From Synanceia verrucosa (Eukaryota > Chordata > Actinopteri > Perciformes > Synanceiidae), in NCBI GenBank assembly GCA_029721515.1, contig CM056563.1, positions 18,915,954-18,979,953 on the forward strand: DNA of 64,000 bases, written 5' to 3'. Below, in pieces: positions 24,132-35,776 of the stretch (the first letter of the stretch is position 1; every line of letters begins with the position of its first letter). The position numbers were made by a program, and so were the translations under genes. The notes under the pieces are model-generated. The model did no database searches. It was not told where the DNA came from and saw only the letters and a program-made list of their open reading frames with translations.

Positions 24132-24337
24132 CAGTAGGCTAGTTGATTTGTCAAGAATGTTGATAAGAACTAAAGGGTGTTAGGTGCTAGGAGGCATTGC
24201 CACAAAGTTAAGTTAAAGTCATCTCTATCGTGTAAAATCTGTGTGTGTGCTACGGCGGCGTGCATTTTTACACTTCACATTTTTGTATGAATCAAGCTAA
24301 CAAGTTCATACCTGAACAGTGTTTGTCTTTGTGCTAA

Positions 24338-24666
24338 ATGGGGCCGCAACCACCAGTTATTTTCATTGTTGATTAAACTGTTGATCATTTTCTTGATTAA
24401 TCGTTTCGTTGTTTGTCAAAAAAATTGTGATTAATGTCAATCAGTATTTCCCAAAAACGCCATATGATGTCCCCAACTGTCTTGATCTGCATGTAACCCA
24501 AAGATTTTCAGTCCAGTGTCACTAAAGAAACCAGGAAATATTCTCGTTTAGCAGGAGCTGCAATCAGAATTTTGACTTAAATCACAGAAATGACTCAAAC
24601 CAATTAATCAATGAATATAAAATAGATGCCGATTAACTAATCTACTCAGTTAATTGTTGCAGCTCT
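24338..24666. mobile_element. hAT-type MITE
   Basis: Ends GGGGCCGCAACCA and its near inverse GTTGCAGCTCT, with ATTAATCG-rich subterminal DNA. Flanked by TGTGCTAA and TGTACTAA, an 8-bp target duplication with one mismatch, which is the hAT length. Non-coding. This is a well-known fish MITE type (GATTAATCG-rich). Confidence 0.7.
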
Positions 24667-24788
24667 TGTACTAAGCGTGTTTATTGCACAGATGCAAGAA
24701 TGGTGTCAATGTTCGTATCGGATTCTGTAAGAAAGTGAATGTATTTCTAAAATTGTATCCTTTCAATCAAAGTGTCTTGTAAATAATC

Positions 24789-25062
24789 TAGAGCTGCAAC
24801 TAACATTTTTTTCATTCTCCTTTGCTGATTAATTGATTAATCATTTGGTCTGTCAGAATTACTGTTTTTGTTTAACCAACTGTCCCCAAAAATATATTTA
24901 GTAGTAAAATTACTTAAATTACTTAAAAATTAGTAAATTACTTATAATTGTATAATTATAGAAAACAGCGAGAAGGTGGAACTAGGTAATAGCTAACTTT
25001 GTTGTTATCTGAATAATAATCATTAATTTCTGTTAATTAAAAGGCAAATTATTTCAGCTCTA
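24789..25062. mobile_element. Second hAT-type MITE, diverged
   Basis: Starts TAGAGCTGCAACTAAC and ends TTTCAGCTCTA, with GATTAATTGATTAATC inside, so it is a relative of the element at 24338-24666. No clear target duplication remains. Confidence 0.6.
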
Positions 25063-26037
25063 AAAGCAAAACTGTATAGAAGCAAAGCTTGTGTGTTTGT
25101 TGATGAAGGGAGTGATGTGTGTCACTGTGGCCCTTCTGTGTTCGTTCATTGAGTGATGTGTACTTTTGTGTTTCGTACCTGCTGGTCGCCTGCGGGGAAA
25201 ATTCCAGTCACTCGCTCTAAAATATGACTGGAATGACTCTAAAGGAGGCGCATGCTGGGAAATGATGGATGCACATTGTTAAACCGGTCGTGTGAAGTGA
25301 TAATCCTCAGGCTTTGTATGTAAAGAAATGCCCACTATGGAAAATGGGCTTCAGCAGCAACTTTTGGCGCTTGCCGTCATGGCTGACTCTACCCTACCTT
25401 TGCATGCACACAAGAGACCAGCTTATGGAAACCCAACAGGAAACCAGAGGCTCTTTGAAAAACAGTTGGTCAGTAATCAGATTTCTCCTATAGATCTGCA
25501 TTATTTTAAGAGAAATATGAAACTGCTATCATGGTAAGTGATATTGCCAGATTAGATAATTATAATGATCATTATTCTAATTTTATTGGATGGTGGGATT
25601 TTTATTTATTTTTGTGGAGACTTGCAGTGAGAAAACTGATGAGTGAAAATGTTGATTAATTTAAGAAACAAAACTGCTATGATAAAAAAAAAAACCCACA
25701 CACCTTTATTTTACGCTTGATTTACACTTTGCATACTCATTTGGATGCTAGATTCAATAATTTTTCCTTAGTGTTTGTGCTCTTGTAAATCCCCATCAAA
25801 AATCCTTTGGGCTGTACATGTGTACAGTTTGTTATTATTTGAATCTAACACCCAAACAAATCAGCCTTCCAAATTTATCATCCCTCTCGCTCTCGCTGCT
25901 TTTCTCTTGATACATCTATGGCCTTTCTTCCATCCCGTCCTGTGCACAAGTGCCTCTTGCCAACTGGCCTGAATAGTGTGCAATATTTTACACCATGGCA
26001 TCTTCAAAGATCTGCAGGCTGCTTGCATAACATGCAG

Positions 26038-26272
26038 CAGAGATTGTTTACTGCAATAAGCTGTCTTAATATCTTGTCAACCTGCCAGGACGGAGAGCAG
26101 TTCACCCAGTTTAAATGTCAAACCAGTTGTCTGTCACATCTATAGTCATGCTAAATGTGGAACTAGAAAAAGTTTCTCTTTTAAAGCGGTCAAATTAGCT
26201 TTCTCAAAGTTATTTCCAGCTGACTACAGCACGCATTTTATGCGTAATATAGACAGAAACAGTGATTAAGTA
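26038..26272 (+). repeat. Dispersed duplicate B, abutting the Tc1 copy
   Basis: Second copy of 23884-24131. Its right end reads CAGTGATTAAGTA, and the Tc1 terminal sequence begins directly after this TA (26271-26272), as expected for TA-targeted Tc1 insertion. Confidence 0.8.
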
Positions 26273-27294
26273 CCCTATATTCCAAAAGTATTCACTCACC
26301 TGCCTTGACTCGCATATGAACTTAAGTGACATAAATGGCTTCGACTCTTCTGGGAAGGCTGTCCACAAGGTTTAGGAGTGCGTTTATGGGAATTTTTGAC
26401 TATTCTTCCAGAAGCGTATTTGTGAGGTCACACACTGATGTTGGACGAGAAGGCCTGGCTCTCAGTCTCTGCTCTAATTCATCCCAAAGGTGTTCTGTTA
26501 GGTTGAGGTCAGGACTCTGTGCAGGCCAGTCAAGTTCATCCACACCAGACTCTGTCATCCATGTCTTTATGGACCTTGCTTTGTGCACTGGTGCACAGTC
26601 ATGTTGGAAGAGGAAGGGGCCAGCTCCAAACTGTTCCCACAAAGTTGGGAGCATGGAATTGTCCAAAATGTCTTGGTATGCTGAAGCATTCAGAGTTCCT
26701 TTCACTGGAACTAAGGGGCCAAGCCCAGCTCCTGAAAAACAACCCCACACCATAATCCCCCCTCCACCAAACTTTACACTTGACACAATGCAGTCCCACA
26801 AGTATCGTTCTCCTGGCAACCACCAAACCCAGACTCATCCATCAGATTGCCAGATGGAGAAGCGTGATTCATCACTCCAGAGAACGTGTCTCCACTGCTC
26901 TAGAGTCCAGTGATGGCGTGCTTTACACCACTGCATCTGACGTTTTGCATTGCACTTGGTGATGTATGGCTTGGATGCAGCTGCTCGGCCATGGAAACCC
27001 ATTCCATGAAGCTCTCTGCACACTGTTCTTGAGCTAATCTGAAGGCCACATGAAGTTTGGAGGTCTATAGCGATTGACTCAGCAGAAAGTTGGCTACCTC
27101 TTCGCACTATGCGCCTCGGTATCTGTTGACCCCGCTCCGTCAGTTTATGTGGCCTACCAATTCGTGGCTGAGTTGCTGTCGTTCCCAAACACTTCCACAT
27201 TCTTATAATACAGCTGACAGTTGACTGTGGAATATTTAGGAGCGAGGAAATTTCACGACTGGGTATGTTGCACAGGTGGCATCCTATCACAGTA
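26273..27294 (-). mobile_element. Tc1/mariner transposon, truncated and inactivated
   Basis: The left end (CTATATTCCAAAAGTATTCACTC...) abuts a TA target. The element runs on the minus strand through most of a Tc1 transposase gene and stops abruptly at about 27294, so the other terminal repeat and the transposase N-terminus are missing. A stretch of roughly 60 bp between the left end and the transposase C-terminus also looks shorter than in the common form of this family. It is a very common fish Tc1 family. Confidence 0.9.
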
Positions 27295-27299
27295 AACAA
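26338..27299 (-). pseudogene. Tc1 transposase pseudogene (DD34E), two in-frame stops
   Basis: One reading frame covers 27299-26835 and 26819-26400, broken by TGA at 26835-26837 in WQSDG|*. This fits a CpG-type CGA-to-TGA change before the usual RVW. A second stop, TAG, lies at 26400-26402 in LLEE|*, where the family has Trp. Seen: a paired-like helix-turn-helix remnant (SREISSLLNIPQSTVS), the GRPHKLTERG linker, the first catalytic Asp in LWSDESRF, GGGGIMVWGCFSG, the second Asp in QHDCAPVHKA, and the Glu in SPDLNLTEHLWD. The N-terminal start is lost by truncation. Two stops and no second terminal repeat mean it cannot be active. Confidence 0.9.
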
Positions 27300-29704
27300 A
27301 GGGTTTCAGTTGTTTATCAGCGTGAAAAAGCAAAAAGTTTCCTTTTTTCAGACCCTGGTTATCTGTGTATTCTAGTTTTTCTATTTATTTATATTATTAT
27401 ATGGTTGTAACTCCTCACCTATAGCTCTGAGGTTTATTCTTATTCTTATTCTGAGGTATCCTCAGAGGTGCCCTGTTGCTCTGTGGCTGAGAGGTGTTGC
27501 TCTGCATGCTAAATATATCCATGTGTAGTAAAGAAGTGTAACGATTGTACTGCACCAGGCGAGGCAGGACACACACCAGATCAGGTTTTATGGCTTGTCA
27601 TATGGATTGTGTGGGGATGGCTGGATTATTTATTTTCTTTGCCATCCTGCTTTTGTCTTCATTCTCTGCTCAGGTAAACATCACCCCTCTTTATCTTTAC
27701 ATAGCAAATATTTGCTTTCTGCTCTATTAATGGTCTGAATTTAGCACCTTTGAAGGGTAAACAGTGTTGTTATCCTATTCTGTCATGTTTCTCTGTCCAA
27801 GTGACTAATGGTGGACAAGGTTTTTTGAAACAGGACGGAGCTTTCACTGCCAACAGTTGTTTTACACTCAGTGATAGCTGACATAAATCTGCATGATAGT
27901 TTAACTTTTCTCCTCACCCAGCGGAGTTGATTGAAATCCTCATTTTTTTTTTTTTATTTTGTTTTTACTTTATTTATAATTGAGATTTTTAAAGTTTCAC
28001 AACGGGAACATAACAGAAATCAAACATTACAGAACAATCAGGTCACCACCGGAGACAAAAGCATCATAGAAAGAAAAGCAAAAAAGACAGGAAAAACAAA
28101 AAGCAATACAGTAGTATTGAACTGTAGAGTATAGGGTTACAGTAATCCATGGGTACAGGGCCAAAACGGGGGGTTGTATGAGGCAGTCAGTCACAGTAAC
28201 TATTTCGACCAATACTCTTGGGCTTTAATACCATAGAATCATAGAGAAAAGGTCAGCATTTCCATCTCGTGTAATTCTTTCACAGTGTCCACTCTCTTGC
28301 TGTTGGTGGTTCCTTCTTTAGCAATTTCTGTGCTTTATTCAACACTGATGACATAAGCGGATTACGCAGCAGTAATGACACACAACATGGTGTGAGTGTG
28401 GAAGTTCTTCAGTATGAGAGGAGAAGACGTAAAGCTTCACTGCAACTCCAAAATAACTTAATCAGACACTTAACTCCTCTGCCGACAGCACAGAGCTAGC
28501 AGTTAACAGAGGTTTCACAGACTTATTTTATTATGTGTCCAATTTCTATTCAGTAAAATTAATATTATATTATTAAATTAAAAAGCTATTATGATGTGAT
28601 GAATGTAATCATCTAAAAGTAGATTTTGGCAATTAACTTAAATACTGTTGTTGTGTAACTTGTGTAAAGTTATAAACATTAGCAGTAAGCAGCTTATAAC
28701 ATGTCAATAAAAGTGCTGTCATTTATTTCCTAGTCCTTTTAAATGTGTGTTTTTAAGTAAAGTAAAAGGATAACATTTCACATTTTTGATGGTTTACACT
28801 GACTTTGGCGTGGTTGAAATAATTTTTGGGGACAAAGTTCGTCTGTAGTCTTGGTGTCAGTTACAGTTCTTAAGTAGGAAATCAGACATTTGTGAGTAGG
28901 AATCTTCATTTCATGTCCAAAATTTCACTTTTTAGCAGTTTGACGGCTCACATCTGGTGGAAAGTGATTTTCACTTATCAGTCTGTGGTATGACATTTTG
29001 GGCACCACAGGAAGTAGTCAATAACCTGCAGAGTTAGCGAGGTTTCACAATCCAGACTGTTTCTACAGTAACATTAGAGGGGAAACCCTGCCAGTTTGCA
29101 ACAGATTTTAGTTTGAGGGTCATTGAGGGTAAAAAATGTTGAAACCAACAGGGTCAAAGTGCTGCAAGTCATTGTCGTTGGCAGCTTTTTGTTTTAAGTT
29201 ATATTTGTGTCTATGACATTAAGTCACGATCCTTGTTATCCATTCATACAAATGATTTTCATGTTTTTCAGAACTGTTTGAGAAACAACACAGTGACAAA
29301 AAAGTGAGTCAGTTCCAGGTCATTCTGATCCAGACTTAAAGGAGAAAAGGCAGTGATTTCACAACCCATCATCACTGCAGGAGGATGTAACCGGGAGGGA
29401 TTTTTGCATATTTTGAAATCTAGTAAAGTAAAACCTCAAAGTAACACATGGACACTTTGGGTTTATCTGTCATTTTTCTGTCACAAGTTTAAAAAGTGGT
29501 GCAAATGACTTTAAATGGAGCTGCCCATTCAAGGTCCAGTTAGGAACATTAGTGTCTCATCTCATTTCTGGCCAACACAACACATAGAGGAAGAGAGGGG
29601 CCATTGTTATTTTGCACTGGTCAGCTGGGTCCAGTGTCTGATGGGAAGCTCTGTTATTGATACTGATGAAACAGACAAAGCTATTGAGTAAGAAATGAAC
29701 GGAC

Positions 29705-29707
<3 letters not shown>

Positions 29708-29794
<87 letters not shown>
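29708..29794. repeat. (TC)n followed by (AC)n compound microsatellite
   Basis: TC/TG-rich run 29708-29760 directly joined to about 17 AC units (29761-29794). Confidence 0.95.
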
Positions 29795-29796
<2 letters not shown>

Positions 29797-29987
29797 CTTT
29801 TCTCTCTGTCTTGTTCTGTTCTCTGTCTCTTCTGTTTTCTTTTCAAAAAGAAAGTGTATTTTGTGTAGGGTATTCTGTAGTGAACAGAAGCTGCATCCTT
29901 CTGGTGTCCAACATGCCTCCAATGTAGGGCTGGGCGATAAACCAATTTTTAATTTTTTTTTTTTTTTTTTAGGCCATATCGGCCAGC

Positions 29988-30504
29988 CTTACTCCAATAT
30001 TGTGCTAGTTACAGAAAAATAGTAACTACTTACTGTTACTAGTTACTTCATTCAAAAAGTAACTCAATTACTTTGTTGATTACTTACACCAAAAGTAATC
30101 TACTGTTAAAAGTAATGATTTAAATTCCAACTTGGAGCTTGGGAACATTCCTGTAAAACTTGAACGCGCCATGAGTCGAATCACTTAAACACCAGGCTCC
30201 CAATGCTGCTGTAATGTCCTTAATTCTCAGTTTTGCTGGTGATGTTTGTCTCCTTATGCTGGAAAGTGAGGGGACGGATCGGTGTCGCTATAAATCTGAA
30301 GGGCACATGTCCCCCCCGTCCATAGAGACATCTGAGAGCATGAATGAAAGCAATCTGAATTCATTAATCAGGAAATCATTTACCAAGTAACGGACAAACG
30401 CACCATATTGAAATTTAACTTTATTTATTTAAAAGTAATGCGTTACACAATCAGTTACTGACAAAAGTAATAGCGTTACATTAACCCGCTACTGCCTAAC
30501 ACTG
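29988..30504. mobile_element. Degenerate DNA transposon relic (GTTAC/GTAAC-rich ends)
   Basis: The left part has AGTTAC, TAGTAACT and AAAAGTAACTC. The right part has AAAAGTAATGCGTTACA and AAAAGTAATAGCGTTACATT followed by CCTAACACTG. The two sides are partly inverted copies, as in a common fish hAT-like family ending in CAGTGTTGG. Highly diverged; borders approximate. Confidence 0.4.
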
Positions 30505-30773
30505 CATGCCTCCACTTTAAATGCTGCCTCATTCTAGACGTGGACTTCTACTGTATATTGTACTCTATCTTTTTTTTTTTTTTTTTTTTTTAACTTTTTC
30601 TTATGCTAGTACTTGTCTCTGCTCTCTCCATATCAGCTTCTCTGGGAGATTAATGGTGGCAAATCATAATGGTGCTTTTTTGAAATTGTGTGAATATAGA
30701 AACACTGTCGGAGATGGCACAAGGGAGGTGGGAAATGGTACAATATTCATATCCTTTTTGAAAAAGCTGCCAT

Positions 30774-30990
30774 TCATTCATTCAGCTTCTGTAACCACCA
30801 CTTATCCTGGAGCCGATCCCAGCTGACAGGCTGTAGGCAGGGTTCACCCTGGACAGATCCGACACATAGAGACACTTACACTTACAGCCGATTTAGAGTC
30901 ACTAATTATCCTAACCTGCATGTCTTAAGACTGTGGGAGGAACATGCACAACACAGAAGGATCCAATCCTTAACCACAGTGCCACCATAG
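30774..30990 (-). mobile_element. DANA-like SINE copy, diverged (minus)
   Basis: Minus-strand relative of the SINE at 54719: ATTCATTCATTCAGCTTCTG at the tail side, CAGGGTTCACCCTGGACAG, then CACAGTGCCACC at the head side. Confidence 0.55.
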
Positions 30991-33244
30991 CACCATGCAA
31001 ATCCCATTCTCATCAGTTGAAGCATTTCACATTCTCCAGTGTGGCTGTTTCCTTTTTCCTGCTCTATCCAGGAAGTGGCGGTCATCAGGTTTGGTTGTGA
31101 CACCCTGAGGAGAGGGTGGGACTGTCAGAAAGCCTTGTGTGGATCGTACATTGTCATCCTCGAACAGCAAAGATAGCTTAGACCATCATGGCATCATGGT
31201 TGTTGCATAAAAACCTGAAAATATCTTGGATTTCTTGTCAACAAAGACACGTGTACAACAAACTGATCAGCTGGTTTGTCTTAATAGCAGAGAGCAGAGA
31301 GCGTCTCCAACTGCATGTTGTAAAGTACTCCACCATACAAACTGGATAAAAGACGGACTAATTAAGAGCTATTTTGAATTTCAACCCAAAGAGGGTGTGC
31401 TGAAGTGCTCGTCTCTTTGTGTGAGCCGCCAACAGGAATCATTTTGCTTTGTTTCAAGTCGGCTGAAAGGAGTTTTAATTTCCATGCACTCAAAGGTTAA
31501 TAACAAAAGATGAGGCAAGAAATAGTCAATAGAATAGAAATAATCAAAGCCCTTGCTCTGACTCCTCACCTCACTGAAAGCACTCGTATGAATAAATAAA
31601 TCTTGATTTTTATGTATGAAATCATCACCATCCATAGACTCACAGTAAAACCTCTGGAACAGAAAAAAATTGGTGGTTTTGTATTGTTTCGGGTTGTCAT
31701 GTGTGCAGGATTACAAAAAACTGATGGTTAGTATTCATGGAATTTGTTGGAAGGTTGTAGAAAATTTAATGTAGAACATATTAATTGTGGGAGTAGATCC
31801 GATCAGAATATGGATCTAAACAGCTAAACCCTAATTAGTGCATGAAATTATGTTTTATCCCCAACCTCTGGTTGTGAAAATGGAAGCCAATGCTGAAAAC
31901 AGCCAGCAGGGTAAATTACTCTACTTGCCTTTTTATTTATTACCTCAGTAAACATTGTAAACAAGTTTATGTTCTCAATAATCATAAATTATGGTCCCAT
32001 TTAGAGTCAACAAGACCATTTAGCTGGGGATGAATTACCTATTCGCTACCAATGCGTTATCTAATGTGGGGGCTGTCTGTATTTTCATCCTACAACTTCA
32101 AAAATTTCGCAGTCTGTTTTAAGTTCATTAAAGTTCATTATAATATGTAGGTTGCTTAAAAATTCAATGTTCAGTTGTACTTAGCTTCACCCTCTCATGT
32201 CACTTCTGGTTCCAAAAACACAAGATGGCACAGACAAAATGCAGAACTCGAGGCTTCAAAACAGTTATCCACAAACAAATGGGTGAAATCAGTGACTACG
32301 TCCATTTCTTTATTAGGTCTATGCATCGCAAAGACTGAGGGCTGATTGAGACGACATGTTTTCAGAGGGTTTAACACAGGCAACAGTCACTACCAGCTGA
32401 ATGTAATGAGGTGTTGGTTTGGACCATATTTGACCATGCAATAGATGAAACCAAAGTGGCCATGGCTAGAATTTTAAGACCAAGGTAATCTAGCAACTGA
32501 TTTGGTGATCTCCAAGGCTTGTGATATGATCTGGTGCCCTTGGACGACGTCATTTGCAGGTATTTTAAGTGGCAGAGAGTCAATGACGCAAACTCTCCCA
32601 ACACAGACATACAGCAAATCCCTGTTGTAACAGAGCTGGATCCCAGTTACACAGGGATGTTACATGCAAATGGACATGAAACTGGTGCTCCTAATGTTAA
32701 CAAGTGGAGGGAGGGACGCTGCTGGCATGAATCGAACCTCCATGAATACGTGCATGCCTGAAATATGGGAGATACTGCACTGACGCACTTTGGAGGGTGA
32801 GTCATCAAATTGAAGGATCAGGACCATCTCTTTCTGTCACACACATATGCGTGTCACATTTAGCTTTGCACACACACATACAGGACCACACACACACACA
32901 CACCCACACACTGACTTTCAGACACACAGAGAGCTCATTGAAATGGGCCGTCTGTGTTTAAGATTAATGATTTCTGTATTCAACACTGGCTGCATAAATG
33001 TGTCTAAAGCAGCTCCTCTGGCTATCTGGAGCTGTTAACAACCCTCAAACTGAGCTTTTCTTGGGGTAAAGTGACAAAAAAAGTACAGTACACGTGAAAC
33101 TGTGACATGGTTTTACATCATTTTATGTATCAGTGTTTATTTATAGATATATAATTAAAATAAGCATTTGATAGATTTTGATAAATTGATGACAAAAATA
33201 ATCTTTATTGGTACTCCTGTGCTTAAGTTACTAAAAAGGACATT

Positions 33245-33300
33245 TGATGGCATTAAGTGGTTGCACATTGCAACCAACTGAGCACCTCTCCGCTGATGCC
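33245..33300 (+). mobile_element. MITE fragment
   Basis: GGCATTAAGTGGTTGCACATTGCAACCAACTGAGCACC matches the inner part of a very common fish MITE whose ends read AAAGGxCCAGTGTG. Termini not found here. Confidence 0.35.
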
Positions 33301-34437
33301 TGCAGCTAGTGTAAAAAATATCAAAGACTGTCTAGAGTAATTCATACTATCTGCTGTGGACATAAACGGTTGCTACATGTTTTGTTATATGTCTGTAAGG
33401 CTGGAAGCATTGGGCAATTAAAGTCAAACAGATAAACGCACCCAATACGGATGAGCATTGCTTTTATTTTGAAGGCTTGTTTGAATGGCCATTACCAGAC
33501 TAAACAGCTGTTACTTTGAGGTTGGTCTTTGAAATGCTGCAAAAAAAATAGTCATATTCAAATAGTTTTTGTGAATGCTGATTAAGTAGTGACATGACGT
33601 TGGCCTGTTGTTCGATGCCTGTTCCACATTTTTACAGCCGACTGAAGCCACACAATTTCTAAAACTTGATTACAACTTGTAATCACAGGAGAGCCTTCTG
33701 TCGCTGTCTCAGGAATCTGTGTTGGCTCATATTCGCCTCTCTTTCCTCTCGTCGACTTTGTGTCATCTCGTTCTCGTTGACATTTCGTCACCACAACAAG
33801 GAAGCGGGTGTGAGAGAGGATGGAGAATAAATAGGCTGGAGGAGGAGAAGAATGAGAAGTGAAGAGTTTCTTTCACGGTCATCCCTTCCTGCTCCCTCTG
33901 GCTTTTTTTTTCTCACCACATTTCTGTTGTTGTACCTTCATTTTCATTTTTATGGCCTTTTCTTGCAGTTTGATTGCATTTGAGGTCAGCTGCCACTCCT
34001 AATTGTCCGGATGTCGCCTTAAAAGCTTTCAGTGAAATGAATTAAGAATTGTTGCCAAATCAGATGTGTTTGCATCGTTCTGCACGCTTCATTTGTTTCT
34101 CCCACTCTGAGATTGTTGTCTCTTTGTTGTGTCTGTTTGTCTTCGTCCTGCGGTAAGCCCTCAGCGGGATGGGAGGAGACAGGACTTCCTGCCATTAAAG
34201 GATTTCAACAAAGACTCATGTAATGAAAAAAATAAGATGACAAATAGAGACAAGCAAATCTCAAGTTGGACAGCTAACAGTCAGGCAACAGTAACAGCCA
34301 TATATAAAAAAAAATGGTTATGAAACATACATAACGGTTTAAAATCTTGAAAGCCTGGACTATATTTTCCAATATTATTGTGTGTCACTAAGACACTAAT
34401 GGAAACAGCAGTTTTACTTTATTTTGAGTGTCTGACA

Positions 34438-34740
34438 ATAAGGACGGCATGTAGTGGTTAGCACTGTCGCCTCACAGCAAGAAGGTACCGGGTTCAATTC
34501 CTGACCTTTCTGTGTGGAGTTTCTGTATGTTCTCCCTGTGTCTGTGTGGGTTCTCTTCGGGTACTCTGGCTTCCTCCCACCATCCAAAAACATACATGGG
34601 GATTAGGTTAATTGGCTAATTTAAACTGACCGTAGGTGTGAATGTGAATGTGAGTGTGAGTAGTTGCCTGTCTCTGTGTCCTGTGATGAGGTGGCGACTT
34701 GCCCAGGGTGTACTCTGCCCTCCACCCTAAGACAGGGTGG
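34438..34740 (+). mobile_element. tRNA-derived SINE, DANA-like, nearly full length
   Basis: The tRNA-like head has an A box (TGTAGTGGTTAGCACT) and a B box (GGGTTCAATTCC), with CGCCTCACAGCAAGAAGG between. The body follows: GTGTGGAGTTTCTGTATGTTCTCC, GGCTTCCTCCCACCATCC, AATTGGCTAATTTAAACTGACCGTAGG, GCCCAGGGTGTACTCTG. Same family as 54719-55056. The B box has decayed from GGTTCGATTCC. Confidence 0.75.
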
Positions 34741-35756
34741 AAATATGACATTTTTCTTAATCTTTTGCTTGATCCAGTCTGTATGTTACAGTGTCCAACC
34801 AAAAGTTGCTCAAGGAGGAAGGAGGAAGTCTGGTTTTGAAATCTATCAAAGTGAAATATCGAAGTTGCCCTTTAACAGTCAATTAGGACTAATATGGTTA
34901 GAAGCATGGTGAGAAAAATCTCTCTAGTCTCCAGCACTTGTCTCTGAATTGTGTACAGCAGAAGATCCCAGTGTTTCACACAAAAAAACAGAGATTTTAT
35001 AACCTGGCAGTTGCATAAATCTATGATACAAAGAGAAATGTCAAGGACTATGCCTTTACAAATTAGATTGCTTTCTCTGTGAAAGCATCTTTAGATGGAT
35101 GGATCCAGTCTTTCAGAGAGTGCTGGACTGAAACACTAAACCAGTGAATGGATTGATGAAATGTATTATCCAGAGGCCGTGGTCATACGGTATAATGGAG
35201 CTGGTATTTGCTGCATCAGCAGGGTCCCTGGGTGGTGTGGTAGTTGGAGAACACTATCATGGAAAATTCCACCGGACACAGGTACTGTCCAGTGCTGTGA
35301 GCATAGACAGAGAGTGAATACTATGTTCATATTCAAGGAACTAAAAGGAAAACAAGCCATTTCCGTCCACGGTTAATTTTGTGTTGTTTAAAGGTAAATT
35401 TTATCTCATCAAAAAAAAAATGCATTTGTAGAGCTTTTAGAAAGGTACTGAATACAAATTTATGTTATTTTTCATAATAAACTAAGTATAATTTTGGAAT
35501 TCATGGTTTAAAAAATGTTCGCCAAAAGGAAGGTTGAAGATATTTCTTGTTTGATTCCCACCTCTAATAAGATGTGAACCCTAGTGGCTAAATGTTACCT
35601 TTATCAATAAGCGGAGGTGCCGAGCTTTTGAAATTATGAGTGAAAATGTGACATTCAGAGGCTTCATGAGGGGGAATTAATTGTTTTTTCTTTGTGTTTC
35701 CTATAAAGAATAAAAACCTTTTTAATAAAAGTCTAGTGTTACATGTGACGTCGAAT

Positions 35757-35776
35757 CTACACTACACTACACTACT
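35757..35776. repeat. (CTACA)n microsatellite
   Basis: Four CTACA-type units. Confidence 0.7.

Noticed and set aside
26335..26913. 192-aa plus-strand ORF
   Set aside because: Antisense shadow of the Tc1 transposase pseudogene, whose minus-strand frame has the DDE motifs.
29557..29945. ORFs of 112-121 aa with VCVCVC and REREREREI repeats
   Set aside because: They are translations of the TC/AC microsatellite; no conserved domain.
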